DNA of 64,000 nt from Auanema rhodensis (lineage: Eukaryota; Nematoda; Chromadorea; Rhabditida; Rhabditidae). Where the stretch lies: positions 19,168,688 to 19,232,687 of the forward strand of contig OZ059895.1 in NCBI GenBank assembly GCA_964057225.1. The letters run 5' to 3'. The position numbers and the translations under genes were made by a program. The notes under the pieces were generated by a model that was given only the letters and a program-made list of their open reading frames with translations, was not told where the DNA came from and ran no database searches. Within the stretch, counting starts at the first letter, position 1; the number at the start of each line of letters is the position of its first letter. This document shows positions 27,379 through 39,117 of this stretch, in pieces.

Positions 27379-28162
27379 ATTAAATTACCTCAAATAATTG
27401 CATAAAATCATAAAAAATTGTTAAAAAACATTGAGAATATAAATGAGAAAAGTTTGGGAAAACTTCAAGTTTCATAGAATATCCATTGGAAAATTAACAC
27501 CATATGACGTGGAAAGGACGACGAAGATACGTATCATACGTATAATCTCAAAATTTCAAATTTAAACGTATTCCATTTATATCTTTATTTTGTGTGCTAT
27601 ATCTTCCTATAAAATAATATATGAAAATATAGAGTTCTTAGCAGTTGTTATAGTGAACTGATAATAACGATATATTTTTTTCTAGTAAACTGTAAAATGA
27701 AGTTCTTTTCAATAAAATAATTAGTATTGTGCACTGTTTGAGGAAAAATTCATTTAGGATTTCTCTAACAATCAAAGTCCAATAAACAGCATCTTATAAG
27801 TTAGATCATCTTTGTAAAAATAAATTTATCATCATGGCTGCTGCTAAAATCATTAAAGTAGCTCAAGAAATAATCAAACATTAGGTATTTAGAAGATCCG
27901 CAATATGTGTTAGCAAAAGTTTTTAATATCCCAATCAAAACTTCAAAATCACTGAATGAACAAAACTCTTTTTTAATAAACCAATCATATACGCAATCAC
28001 GTAGAAAACGTTTAATTAAAAATTCGTTGTAAATGCATTAAATTGAATGTTTTTCTCAATGTTAATTCCAAATATGTTATATTGGAACTTCGTTTCTATA
28101 ATTGGTAGATATGCTATTTTGTAACAATGCATGATGTATTATAAAAACAATTTTTTTCAGCC
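27379..28162. promoter_or_regulatory. Divergent intergenic region with a 16-codon micro-ORF
   Basis: A 784-bp AT-rich interval between the starts of TM9SF4 (minus) and TRMT6 (plus), presumably with both promoters. It holds a short plus-strand frame at 27834-27884 (MAAAKIIKVAQEIIKH, stop) followed directly by GTATTTAG. The stop precedes any GT donor, so it is not an obvious exon. It may be an upstream ORF or chance. Confidence 0.4.
28148..28162 (+). other. Candidate trans-splice acceptor
   Basis: A polypyrimidine tract TTTTTTTCAG ends two bases before the TRMT6 ATG (AG-CC-ATG). No upstream exon is evident. Confidence 0.5.
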
Positions 28163-29901
28163 ATGAGTGGAGTTATCAACAGCTCAGATTATGTTGTACT
28201 TCAAAAGCTAGGTGGAGAGCATATTAGAGTTATGAAGTTGTCAACTAAACAGAAAGTACTTATTGAGAAGCTTAAATTCAATGCAAATACGTCAGTATTA
28301 TTATGCTTAAAATTTGTTATGAGTATTTCTGTTTTGTTCATTTAAGTGTGTTTGGTAAACCTTTTGGTTTGTTCGAAGTTGCAAATGATACCGCTAGTTC
28401 AGTTAAAATGGAACATTTGCTCAAAACAGATAAATCGTCTAATGATTTAGGTAATCTCTTTTTTACTTTTAAATTTAATACTGTCAGGCTCTCTTAGAGG
28501 TTAGAGGAGAGTGCTTGCCACCGAGCAATGCCATGAATGAGGCAGATGAAAACAGTGAACAGGTTTGAATCTTTTTTTAACGATTAGAATTAAACTAAAA
28601 TTTAGACAGGACAAATGTTGTCTCAAGATGATGTAATAGGCCTGAAAAGTAAGTTATCAGCGGGTGAATTGGTAACTTCTGTTCGGAACTGTATTACATT
28701 TGCTATCTGTCCAGGTAGCAAAACTTGTTGAGGGTAATAAAGGATTTGAAAACAGAACTGAATATTCCAAAAGTAAATATATTCGGAGGAAAACTAAGAA
28801 ACATTCCGATCGGTTTGATATAAAAAGTGTATAGTATAAGAGGTCTTTTGTAGAGTGCTCATTTTAAAGCCTACTATTCGCTTACTTTGCCAATCATATT
28901 ATAATAAAGATAGTGAAAGGTTGTCAAATTTGAGGTATTTTTTATTCGTAGAATTATACTTTATCAATTATTATAGAATAGATCAGTTAGGCTTGATTTT
29001 ACAAATGGCTAATATTCATTATGGCTCTAATGTGTTAGTTTTCGAACAGGTATTAATTCTATATGTAAATGAATAGACCGATTATTTAGGCTCTTGGTTT
29101 GGCGACTGCTGCTGTTATTGAACGATTAGCCGGAAATGGTTGTTGTATTCATTTGCATAGAGGAATTATCGCTCAATCTATACCATGTGTTCATGCTATG
29201 AATTTCCCTGAAGATGTTTGATTATTGATGATAAACAGTTTAACTTTATTTAAGATTCTTTCAACCTTCTGTCCCGTGCGCATCGCCAAACTCACTGCAG
29301 TAGAACAGAATGATCCCCAGATCAAGGGAGAATTTATGAATGATATGATGAACGAAGATGAAGTTTTTGACAGTAATAGGTAATATTATGTATTTCTCAA
29401 TTTCTAGGAAGAAATGTCCAAATCAGCTGTTACAAAAATTGATAGGTTATCTACGGAACGGAAAGGATTATTTCTTATGGACAGCGGTGTCGACAGTTTA
29501 CTTATCGTTGCACGCTCGGTTTTTTATTCATCGTTTTAATATATATATTTATTATGTTTTCAGGTCAGTATTATATCCGTATTAGAAATTGCACTAAAAA
29601 GTTTGAGACCAAGTGGTTCCATTGCAATCTATTCTCCCCATCTTACGGTTTTTTTTTCTAGAATTTAGCTAATTCTTGATTAACAATAATAGGGATTGAT
29701 GGAGGCTCAGGCTTGGCTAATGGAAAGAAGTTGTGTCAATGTCAATTTGAGCAACCAAATGTATCGATGTCAACAGGTTCAGTAAGGCATAAATAGTCTT
29801 AAGAATTTAAAATTTAGGTTTTGCCTAACCGCACTCATCCTCTGATGGCCCAGAGTGTTGTTGGTGGATATGTTCTCAGCGCAATTAAAGTTATAAATTA
29901 G
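28163..29901 (+). CDS. TRMT6: tRNA m1A58 methyltransferase non-catalytic subunit TRM6
   Basis: TRMT6 pairs with TRMT61A to methylate A58 of tRNA and binds the tRNA. The N-terminus reads MSGVINSSDYVVLQKLGGEH, then QKVLIEKLKF, VFGKPFGLFEV and DNQDLxD-like acidic residues. The conserved middle has LSQDDVIGLKSKLSAGEL, KLVEGNKGFENRTEYSKSKY and a basic RRKTKK. Downstream, the Rossmann-like half has LILQMANIHYGSNVLVFEQ and CCIHLHRG, without a catalytic SAM motif, as expected. The C-terminus has QVLPNRTHPLMAQSVVGGYV-LSAIKV, the equivalent of VLPDRSHPxLxxSGGGGYLLSG in vertebrates. It is divergent from TM9SF4, and the next gene is on the same strand 268 bp on. Confidence 0.93.
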
Positions 29902-30169
29902 ATTATTCAAGTGCTGAATTATTGCTTAACTGTTTAATTGTTATGTTTTGTTGTTATTGTTTGTATTGTTTTCTTAAATAAAAACTAGAAGTATAATGTA
30001 ATTGAACCGCTCAGCTATACAGCCTATGACCTTCATTCGGAGGAATCGAAAGTGAACTGTGTCGCTTACCCAGCACCCCCTGCAAAATGCGCTTGCGTTT
30101 TATTCTATTTTTTTTTAAAGTTGACAATACAGTTCTAATACATGTTTAATTCTTTTTAAGCAGACAAAA

Positions 30170-31528
30170 ATGGCTTCTTATCTATTATCTGCATTTACAA
30201 ATGTAAAAGATTGTGTTGGAGCAGTTTTGTATAATTTCTTACCTTTTGGTTTTTTATCTCGTAAAAATGTTTCCGGACAGGTTTGTTTTGAAACATATAA
30301 TTGAGTTTCTTGGTAAAATTAGGTTATTCTGATTACTGGAGCTGGAAACGGTTTGGGACGTTTAATGGCCATAGAACTAGCGAAAATGAACAGTATTCTC
30401 GTATTGTGGGATATAGATGAAAGATCGTTAATGAAGACAAAAGAAATGTGTGAAAATGATGGCGCAAAGGTATATAATATCGTTAACCTTAAGTATATTT
30501 TGAAAAAAAATCAATGTTTTTAAGTTCAAATATTGTTTATTGTGATTTTTAGGTATTAATCAACGTGCTAGATATTAGTAATAGACAAAATGTTTATGCT
30601 GCAGCTGACGATGTATTAAAGAATGCTGGAAAGGTACACTCGATTCCCATATTTGCAATATGACTTGAAATATAGGTTGACATACTTATAAATAATGCTG
30701 GAATTTTGAGAAAAGGAGGAGATTTTTTGAATAAAGATGACGAAATGATGGAAAAGACAATTCAAATCAATATGATCTCGCATATTTGGGTACACTTACC
30801 TTATTATATCATGATTTATGATATGATTTAGTTAGCCAAAGCATTTTTGCCAGGTATGATTGAAAACGAAACGGGTCATATTGTTTCAATTTGCTCATTA
30901 GCCGGCTTAGTGGGTGCCATTGGTGAGTTCTCGCAAAGTTGAATTGAAGTCATATTCTTTTTTGCGCCGTTTCTGCCATAATCTTATTGTTGTATCATAA
31001 TTGAACATCTCTTTAAACAGATTAATTGACACCCGGGTTTAACTCTCTGAACTGATAAAAACTGCAATCTCTTTTTAGCTGATAGTTGAGTTTACTATTT
31101 TAGATCTAGTAGATTATTCTGCTTCTAAATTTGGAGCCGTTGGCTTTCAAGAGGCTCTTGAAAATGAAGTTCACAACAAGGGTCACAGAGCAATTAAGTT
31201 TACAACTATATGTCCGTCATTTATCGCTACAGAAATGATCAAAGAAATTCCTTCGTATGATATTTTCCATGGCAAAAAAAGATAATTTTAAATCTACAGC
31301 TTAACTAGCCCTACTGTCATGAAGCCAGAAGAAGTTGTCACACATATAATTGATTCCATTCTAACAGAGAGAAGAATTCTAATACTTCCAAAGATGGCTT
31401 ATTTGCTGTATGCAGCAAAGGGGTATTATCTTACAAATTAGTGAAATGAAAGGCAATTTATTTGAAGGCTGTTACCAAGAACTGTATTTCAACGTGTATT
31501 GTTATGGAACATGAATAACTATTCTTGA
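30170..31528 (+). CDS. Short-chain dehydrogenase/reductase, SDR16C type
   Basis: A membrane-associated NAD(P)-dependent dehydrogenase of the retinol/17-beta-hydroxysteroid class (RDH10, DHRS3, HSD17B11/13, SDR16C5 group). The N-terminus carries a hydrophobic segment (CVGAVLYNFLPFGFLS) ahead of the Rossmann fold. The cofactor motif is ITGAGNGLGR, preceded by GQV, with Asp in VLWDIDE downstream favouring NAD. NNAG appears in VDILINNAGILRKGGD. The catalytic Ser lies in IVSICSLAG and YxxxK is in VDYSASKFGAVGF. The substrate-loop region has ICPSFIATEM. The last exon encodes LLPRTVFQRVLLWNMNNYS, a typical C-terminal tail. The ATG lies nine bases after a TTTTTAAG acceptor-like sequence. The exact substrate cannot be told from sequence. 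Confidence 0.9.
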
Positions 31529-31595
31529 TTGTTTTACATGTATATATTCTTCTACAATTCTTACAAAATATTGCTACATGCACTTACATTTTGTG

Positions 31596-31609
31596 ATAAC
31601 TTTTCAGAC
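31596..31609 (+). other. Candidate trans-splice acceptor
   Basis: AACTTTTCAG ends two bases before the ATG at 31610 (AG-AC-ATG), the start used for the acyl-CoA synthetase. It lies only about 80 bases after the stop codon of the upstream dehydrogenase. Confidence 0.45.
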
Positions 31610-33823
31610 ATGTTTAATTCGTATCATAACTACCTTGACCATTTTCCCAACGAAACCTGTTTCACAGCTTGTTTTTTCAAACATATGGTTAAATACAACA
31701 ATAAAAAAATCTTAGTAACTTTAATCTTTTCACAGTTGTAAATCTTAATTAACATTCAGGTGGATGATGAAACAAATCAAATAATGAGCTTCTACAGTTT
31801 TCAAAATATTACAGCTGGTTATTCACATTCTCTGAAACACATACTACAAAAGCAACCTAGCAAAATAGTTGTCACAATATGTGGAAACTCGATAGAAATT
31901 TTGGCCATGAACTTGGCTCTCATTGGAATGGGATATACAGTAATGCCACTAAATCCAGCACTCACTCAATGTATTTTCATAGTCTTTGGGAAAAGCTGTT
32001 AATTGTTTTCAGATGAAATTCACAAATGTTTATTTGGGTTAGATATCAATATAGTTATTGTCCAGGATCAACAATGTCTTTCACTTGAAAACAAATACAG
32101 AACTTATAATTTGTTCGACATAGAACATTATGAGCGAGAAAATAATTTGTTGGATCCGTGTAAATGTAATCGAGAAACAGCTGTAAGCTCATTGAAGCCA
32201 TCAAAAAACAAAATTGGATTCAAAATAAATCTTTTAGGCTTTCATATTTTTTTCTTCCGGTACAACAGGACCTCCGAAAACAATACAGCTAAATCACAAT
32301 AGTTTGATAGCGTTTTTGAACCAACTAATGTATTTTTAATTGCTTTTCTGATATTTTGTATTTATCAATGTTTTAATTTCAAAAGTTTAATTTATAGCTG
32401 TTCGCATACGCAATCTAAATTCAATTTTGTGACTGTCAACGAAACTGATGTAAGAAAGTTGAATTTCAGCGAATTATTAACGATTAACTTGGGTTTAGAA
32501 TGTTTTTAGTGTTCTTCCATATTTTCATCTTGGTGGGATATTAACCACGTATTCTATGATGTGGTTGGGAGCAACTATATTCGTGAATAGAAAATGGAAT
32601 GCTGAAAAATTTGTTCATTGTTTGCAAAAAAATCAAGTAAGCTTTTTATCTTTTTTAAAGTTTATCACGACTATCTTAGATAACGGTGCTCAACGTTGTT
32701 CCACCGATTCTGAAATATCTACATTTGATTGGGTCAAAAACAACACTAAATTATCTAAAGTAGCGATTCGTTCCACAAGAAATAAGCATTTATATTGTTA
32801 CAGGACAATTTTTATTGGAGCTTCTCGAGTTGATCCAAAAATTGTTATATCTATACAAAACATTTTTAAAAACGTTAAAATATCACAACGTAAGAATAAT
32901 GGGCGCTGGTATTGTTTCGCTCATCCCCCCCAGATAGAGAGAGCTTCAACAAAATTTAAAAGTATTAAACTCGCAGAGATGAGACTCTGTATTTTCAGGT
33001 AAAAAACGCATGCGCTCTAATGTTAACTCTTAGGGGGGGGGGTGGGCGAAACGATACCAGCCCCGAATAATGACATGCTGATACGTAATTACAAAACTCT
33101 TTAAGTTTTTGGAATGACAGAAGCAGGATTAATAGTTTTCATGAGTCCAAAAGAAAGTGATGATCCTACTCACGTGGGAATTCCATTCCCTGGTGTTGAA
33201 TCGAAGGTATATTAAAAAAAAAAAAATACTTAACAGCATTCTTTTTTCTTTAGATTGTCAACCAAGAATTATATGTGAAAACGCCTACCATGATGAGTGG
33301 ATACTTTAAGTCCAAGTAATATACGACGTATATATTTTTTTAAAAAATAAATTGCAGAATAAATCCTTTCCAGGACGGGTGGTTCCCTACCGGCGATCTG
33401 GTAGAGGAAACTTCAGAAGGTTTTTTACGAATTATCGGAAGAGTGAAAGATATGATTAAAATTAGAGGATGGCAAGTACTGCGACCCCATGCAGTTAATC
33501 ATTTAGTCAGAAAAAATAGGTAAACCCATCGGAAATTGAGGAACTTGTAAATCAAGTGAATGGAGTGGAGGATTGTGCTGTATGTGGCGCACATTTTGGT
33601 AGTTCAGATAGACTGTTGCTTTTTTTCGTTGGGGATATAAATAGTGAAACAATAAATCACGTTCTGAAAAGTAAGTTAACACAACTTGCAAAATCATACT
33701 GTTCAAGATAATTTAATTTCATATAAACATCCGTTCTGGATCACTCGAGTTAGAAGCATCAACCGAACAGAGTCAGGAAAAATAAAAAGAACACAAATCA
33801 AGATGATGACGTCAGATTTTTAA
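31610..33823 (+). CDS. Acyl-CoA synthetase / 4-coumarate-CoA ligase-like (AMP-binding)
   Basis: An ANL-superfamily enzyme that activates a carboxylic acid with ATP and CoA. Exon 1 (31610-31687) reads MFNSYHNYLDHFPNETCFTA and joins in phase at 31760 to VDDETNQIMSFYSFQ. The adenylate-forming motif is SSGTTGPPKT (about 32255-32285). VLPYFHLGGI and LFGMTEAG follow, then GWFPTGDL (about 33378-33402), IIGRVKDMIKIRGWQ, and the A10 Lys in NRTESGKIKRTQIK. All core motifs are intact. There is no signal peptide and no clear SKL peroxisomal signal; the protein ends MMTSDF. A 163-bp MITE-like insertion lies in the intron 32890-33105. The gene is compact for the family and the substrate is unknown. Its stop is 51 bp from that of PSMB4 on the other strand. 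Confidence 0.9.
32902..33064. mobile_element. MITE-like element with TIRs and 8-bp target duplication
   Basis: Terminal inverted repeats of about 31 bp flank a short core. The left end reads GGCGCTGGTATTGTTTCGC and the right end, reversed, reads GGGGCTGGTATCGTTTCGC; 27 of 31 positions match, both arms running into C/G homopolymers. GAATAATG occurs directly on both sides (32894-32901 and 33065-33072), an 8-bp target-site duplication. It has no coding capacity. The 8-bp duplication is compatible with hAT-type transposition, but the family is not established. It lies within the intron 32890-33105 of the acyl-CoA synthetase, starting a few bases after the GT donor. Confidence 0.85.
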
Positions 33824-33874
33824 TTTGAATTACACACGCAACATTTAATTGAAAGTTTGATAAATAAAAATTAC

Positions 33875-34829
33875 TTATTCATATTGACAATTGGTTTCGG
33901 CAATACTCCAATCTCCAATTATGACTTCCGTCTTCCCCAAAGTTACCCCGCTCTCCGAATCCACAATTCCGATTTCGAATTCATTGTCGGCACAACAATC
34001 GTGATAGATAGCCAACTCAACTGCTTTACGAAGAACAGCTTCAGCGTCCGCTTTGGAAAGTCTTTCATCCTTGAAGTATATTAATAATTTTATATCGTGT
34101 ATTCTGAAGTTTACCTTCTTTCTATATTCATCTTCAACAGCTTGGTTCAATAACATTGCTCCAATACCAGTAGCAACTGATTTAACAGAATAAGCAACAC
34201 CCTAGAACAAAATTTCTAATGTTCATCATGAATGATATCTCAACAGACCTTTAAAGTAATGACCCCAATAAACGGAGTGGCTGTTTCTTTGTTGTTTTTC
34301 TCTTCTTCTTCAACCCCAGCGACAATCAGAGTGTTGAACACTGGATTCATTTTGCAGCGCCTACAATGAAAATAAGAGGGTTGAAATTAAATTGCGGTTA
34401 CTTAGCATATATCAAGCTGGTGAGAAAGCCATGGAGAGCCTTAGGAGTAAGCTCTTGCCCTATACCGGCCCATTGAAGTGCCTAAAATAGATAGTCTAAA
34501 AGAAATCACAAATTTTGTAGCATACACGACGCTCAATCACATTCTGCAACCACTGGAAATCAGCATGATCTCCACCGAAGGCAACAATTACATTATCGTT
34601 TACCTTATACTGACGAGAAATTCCCTGAAATTTAAAAATGAATATCATACAAGCTTCCTGCAATGCCTTATATCTAGCTGTCTTGCCATAAGAAACAACG
34701 CTATCAGTAGCAAGGACTACTCCTTTGTCATATTGTATAGCAAATACCGAAGTTCCGGTACATGTAGGATTTCTTAATAAATATATTAAAAAAACATAAC
34801 ATGCACAACACTTACAATGTACGTTGCAT
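33875..34829 (-). CDS. PSMB4: 20S proteasome beta subunit PSMB4 (beta7)
   Basis: A non-catalytic beta subunit of the 20S core. Exon 1 is very short (MQRTL); the next begins [30 protein letters not shown], matching the PSMB4 processed N-terminus NPx[24 protein letters not shown] and [20 protein letters not shown] follow, with [40 protein letters not shown] and [20 protein letters not shown] then lead to the family's typical ending ([12 protein letters not shown]). It lacks the long pro-sequence of some family members and the catalytic Thr context, as expected for beta7. The start is assigned on the only short exon that fits phase and is the least certain part. It is convergent with the acyl-CoA synthetase. 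Confidence 0.9.
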
Positions 34830-34989
34830 CCTCAAAAGATATATGGTATACTAAAAAATGCAAATAATAAAACACAAGATGTAATATAGATATAACATCG
34901 CAAAAGCATCGAATAGCACCGAACAATCAAAAATAAAAGAGTTCATTAATAGGTAACTTATTAACAAAGAAGTTATAACAAAATTAGTT

Positions 34990-36901
34990 CTATATACTTC
35001 CGTTCATAACGTGTAAGTGTGAAAACATAGATTTATGTGCTGAAACATACTGCAATTTTTTAAGGAAAGATAAACCTGATTTACCTGGACAGTCCAAATA
35101 TTTTAACTTGCAATTAAATTTGCAACATTTCTTGCACATGCCATTTTTACATCCTTGTCCTCCGGGTTGTCCACATTTCTGACAAGGAGGGAATTTAATC
35201 TAAAAACAAGTATAAACCAAATCCTTGTGAAATGGATAAAAAAACCTTTCGTGTAGCTAACAGTTTTTGCCCAAGAACTTTTCTTCTTTCTCTCTTTTTA
35301 GCCTGCCTAAATAAACATATTGGAGATCATAAATATGAATATTTACTTTATTGATATTCCCAGAAGAGAAGCTTTCTGTTTTAATTCATCTTTCTTTGTC
35401 GTTTTTTGTTCTCCGTTCACTTCAAGTTTTTCTTCCTTAAGAAAGCCAACATTTTAAAAAACATAACTTTTCATATTGCCTGATTTAAACGAAAATAAGG
35501 CTTAGATATCCAATGAGGCGTCTTAGATATAGCAACAGGGTCTATCAAACAAGAACCGAATCTACGATATTAATATTCAGTTAATGTTAATAGACAACTT
35601 TAAATTAACTTGATTTCTTGGAAGTATGTCAAAGCTTTCTCAACTTTTTCCCGTTGATCGTCTTCTTCCAGTGCAGCTAAAACTCTTTCTTGAACTATTA
35701 ATACAACATTTCTAAACGCTTCAATAGTATTCTCGGCAGAAACCCGTTGTCTTAAATCTTCATACACAAGCAAACTGTAAAGCTAAGAAAATATACCAGA
35801 CATCTCGTGAAATTCACCTATGATGTAATATTCTAAAAATGTGAGCTCTCACTGCGCTTATGTTAGCTTCGAAAATATCTGCATATTTTAGATATTCTAA
35901 TGCAATAGCCCAGGAATCGCAGTGAGCATCCTGAAAAGCATGAAGCGTATGTAATATATCGTAGAATTAAAACTGACAGAAAAAAGCATTGGGTTATACA
36001 AAATTCCTTCTGCTGACATAACTGCAGCAGCTCCAGTTATTTTCAAGCACCTCGAAATATCCCCAGGCATCTAGACAAATAGAGAATAAAAAAGAACAAA
36101 ACAAATGAATTCACCTGGCAATTACCATTAGCTATTACTGGCACACTAACAGCATCCACAACCTCTCGTATTCTATCCCAGTCAGCCAAACCGGTAACAG
36201 TACCTTTCATGTCTCTAGTTCTCCCGTGGACAGTTAGCCTATGTAAAGAACAAAATATTTAAAAAATGAATTAGAAATTACATTGTTGCACCAGCATTCA
36301 CTAATCGATGAGCATAATCTATAGTTTTCTTTGGGCAAGGAAGTATTCTAATCTTACACGACACAGGTAATGAACAAAAATCTCTCACTCTAGAAACCAT
36401 ATCACACACTACATCTAACTCTTCCTGAAATAAATATTAATAGATAAAATAATCTCTGAAAAGTTTACTTGCAAGTAAGCCCCATAATGGCCTCTCTTCG
36501 CAACCATTTGTGGACATCCTAAATTTAGATCTACGCCATCGCAATACCCTTCAACTAGTCGGCAAGCTGAGAGAAAAGTATTAGGATTATTCGCGCAAAA
36601 CTATAAAAGAGACAATTTGAAAGCTTTCCATATATCATACCTGAACTATTAAAGGTCTGTCCTCAGCACAAAGAGTCAAAGCATTTTTTCTATATGTTGT
36701 ATCGTTTACAAATAAATGAGCATGAATCATTGGCGTATATGTTAATTCTGCACCATATTTTCTCATTAGCATCCGGAAGGCAAGCTCACTGAATAGTATA
36801 CTCTCAATAATAATAATAATAATATATTACCTTTGATCAACCATCGGTGCCACAACTTTCGTTATTTTTTTCTTTTCTAATAATTCCCGCCAGAAATTCA
36901 T
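34990..36901 (-). CDS. DUS1L: tRNA-dihydrouridine synthase 1-like
   Basis: A flavoenzyme reducing uridine at tRNA positions 16/17. The core starts [31 protein letters not shown], followed by [10 protein letters not shown] and DRPLIVQFCANNP. The catalytic Cys lies in [57 protein letters not shown] and [13 protein letters not shown] complete the TIM-barrel FMN-binding fold. The C-terminal Cys-rich region, [20 protein letters not shown] followed by [13 protein letters not shown], matches the CDQCGNPKGNRC...DCPGHGLLFK module of vertebrate DUS1L and probably binds zinc. Introns are short. An in-frame upstream exon at 36949-37059 could add about 34 residues to the N-terminus; see the separate entry. 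It is tandem with the RPRD gene. Confidence 0.93.
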
Positions 36902-36948
36902 ATTTTTATCAATCTCAAAAGAAACGCTTTCAGGTATTAATGTAAAAA

Positions 36949-37059
36949 TTAACGAACAATTTCTTGAGAATTTTTCTCAGTTCGCTCGGGTACTTCATCT
37001 TTAGATATCCTGATCAACTCGTAGACCGGATGTTTGCATTTGATACCACCTTCCGCCAT
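36949..37059 (-). CDS. 36-residue ORF: first exon of DUS1L or micro-gene
   Basis: Starts MAEGGIKCKHPVYELIRISK and ends NSQEIVR, stop. ATATAG lies two bases before the ATG, the same arrangement as at other gene starts in this window. A GT in GAAATT-GTTCGT could splice in phase to ATTGATAAAAATATG at the DUS1L start, which would make this the first coding exon of DUS1L (the gene would then begin at 37059). If unspliced it is a free-standing short protein. I recognise no family. Confidence 0.4.
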   Translation of the reverse strand: MAEGGIKCKHPVYELIRISKDEVPERTEKNSQEIVR

Positions 37060-37187
37060 TTCTATATGTAACAATAGTTAAATAAGCAAGCATGCTAAAT
37101 ACAAAAAGCGAACAAACGCTTGAAAATAATTATAAAACAATCATCACTTATTTATCACGAGATCATAAATTAATGAAAGATAAAATA

Positions 37188-39117
37188 TCACCTCCGATCA
37201 CTTCCACCATAAGAGCCATGCCGACCATAATGACCCCGGTGATCTCTGAAAGAAAATTTTAATGTATCTGCACCCAGTAAGTATGAACCTCTTCCCTCGG
37301 CCTCCGCCTCCTTTCCAACCCCGATCGTTTCTTTTGTTCGACCACGTCCTGTCTAAATTACCATTTCTACTTTTCCACTGCTCTCGTCCACGATCTTAAA
37401 AGGTTGTTGTGCAATATATACAAAATAATTTATACCATATCGATAAGATGGAAATTCTTTATCATTTTCATCAGCGTTGGAACTGACCGATACATCATTA
37501 TAATTCCCCTTCAAGAAAAGAACGAATTTTCAAAAAACCGCCTTAATATTACTTTATAATAAGTATTAGGTACAAAGTTTCCTTGATTAAGAGACACAGT
37601 AGTCGGATTAGGTAGTCCATTTTCCCGCCCATTCCATTGCCCACCATAAGGAGGATATTGAACAATCTAAACAATTAATGGATACAAACATCAATTTAAT
37701 CATTACATTTAGCATTGGATTATTAGATACTGAGGGCACGGTGTTCACTATATCATCATCCTCATCACCAATATCCATATCAGCCATGTCATGGTTATCA
37801 CGAATGGGCTCTCTTAAATCTAACAAAAAAAAAGATATTTTTTTTACTTTTGCGACGCGAAAATGTACTTTGCAATACATGTTCTACTCCTATAGCGTAA
37901 ATATCGTCATTAGGTGTAGGTGAAGGAGCATCTCTTGGTGGTGTAGCTGCAGGATAAACACCTGTTTTTTCCATTTCCTGTAGAAAATGTATTTGATTTT
38001 GATTACGGTCGAGCATTTTTGCAAATCACCTTTAGTTCAGTTTTTACTACCCTCACACCTTGATAAAATTTTTGATAGGCCTAAAGATTTGGAGTGATTT
38101 CTGATGACTGTACTGTCTAAAAAAATTACATCTTCAGCAACAGTGACATCCCGCAATTGATGAGAAAACTGCCTCTTTGCTATTTCCAGCATTTCAACTA
38201 ATAAAAGCATTTTTTTCTTTTGTAGCTCCATCACATGGCGGAACGAATTCAGCTGTTTTGTTGCCTCCTTTGTCTCGTTTTCCAGAACAGTAACTTCATG
38301 TCGATCTAACAATGTAGAAACAATTTTAATTTTGGAAAAAAATCAGACCTCTCGCTTTTTTATTGCTTTCTTGGAAATTTAAATTAGAGTTCCTCAAAAT
38401 ATGAAAAGCGCATTCAACTAGTTCTCTACCCTGCATTGAAATAATATACTTTCTTACATAAGAACTTGCAAACTTTTTGAAATATATTCAATTTTCTTAT
38501 TAACTCATCAACATCCAAATCGACGCATATATCATCACCATCCGTGGCATCAGTATTGGCTTCAAAAAAAAGTAGATAAAACAAAATTTAAAAAAAACTT
38601 ACAAATAATATTATTCATAGCTTGTACACTCTCTTTTGCGAACACTTGCCTGTCTCCAAAAATACCAATGCATCGCTCCATAGTTAGTTTGACTTGTTTA
38701 GAATTTCTTAAGCAAACGATTATAAATAATTAAAATTTCAAACCTTCCGATTTGTACTGCAGCAAGAACAGCAGGTTGAAATGCAGGAATCAAATAATCA
38801 ATGTGCTTATTTTTAGCCTTTTGCACAACATCGTTCATTATATAAAATAGGGCAATTCTCTGCTGGTCAGAAGATGCTGAAACAACAAATATATATATTA
38901 GATATACGTTTGCACACCTTTTTGAAAACAGGTTAACCATCCATTCACTATAACATCGATAGAATTTTTATCTTTGTAATGCATAATCCATAACGAAATT
39001 GTTTCAATGGATTCTTGAGATATATTACGAACCTAAGAACGTTAATGAAAAATAATATTAAAAAACATCATACATCTTGTAGTCTCCTTAAAACTGCCTC
39101 TGATGAAATACCACCCA
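37188..39117 (-). CDS. RPRD-type CTD-interacting domain (CID) protein
   Basis: CID proteins bind the phosphorylated C-terminal repeat of RNA polymerase II. Exon 1 encodes MGGISSEAVLRRLQD. Then come ISQESIETISLWIMHYKDKN and SDQQRIALFYIMNDVVQKAK, the CID core helices comparable to LSLWLIHHRK and LTFLYLANDVIQNSKRK in RPRD1. KLTMERCIGIFGDRQVFAKE corresponds to the IWEERxVY helix. A coiled coil follows (LENETKEATKQLNSFRHVME, about 38230-38300), as in RPRD1/2. The tail is Gly/Arg/His-rich with ERTWSNKRN-like and RGWKGGGGRG segments, ending DHRGHYGRHGSYGGSDRR, which suggests RNA binding. This tail departs from vertebrate RPRD1 and is nearer RPRD2 in style. The RPRD1 versus RPRD2 assignment is open. 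It is head-to-head with PHPT1, 219 bp apart. Confidence 0.8.

Noticed and set aside
27834-27884. Micro-ORF MAAAKIIKVAQEIIKH upstream of TRMT6
   Set aside because: It stops before any usable GT donor and no downstream exon fits. Too short to call as a gene; mentioned only as a possible upstream ORF.
33857-34084. Plus-strand ORF of 75 aa
   Set aside because: Antisense to the final PSMB4 exon.
37678-37923. Plus-strand ORF of 81 aa
   Set aside because: Antisense to RPRD-type gene exons; Ser/Phe-rich composition typical of a reverse shadow.
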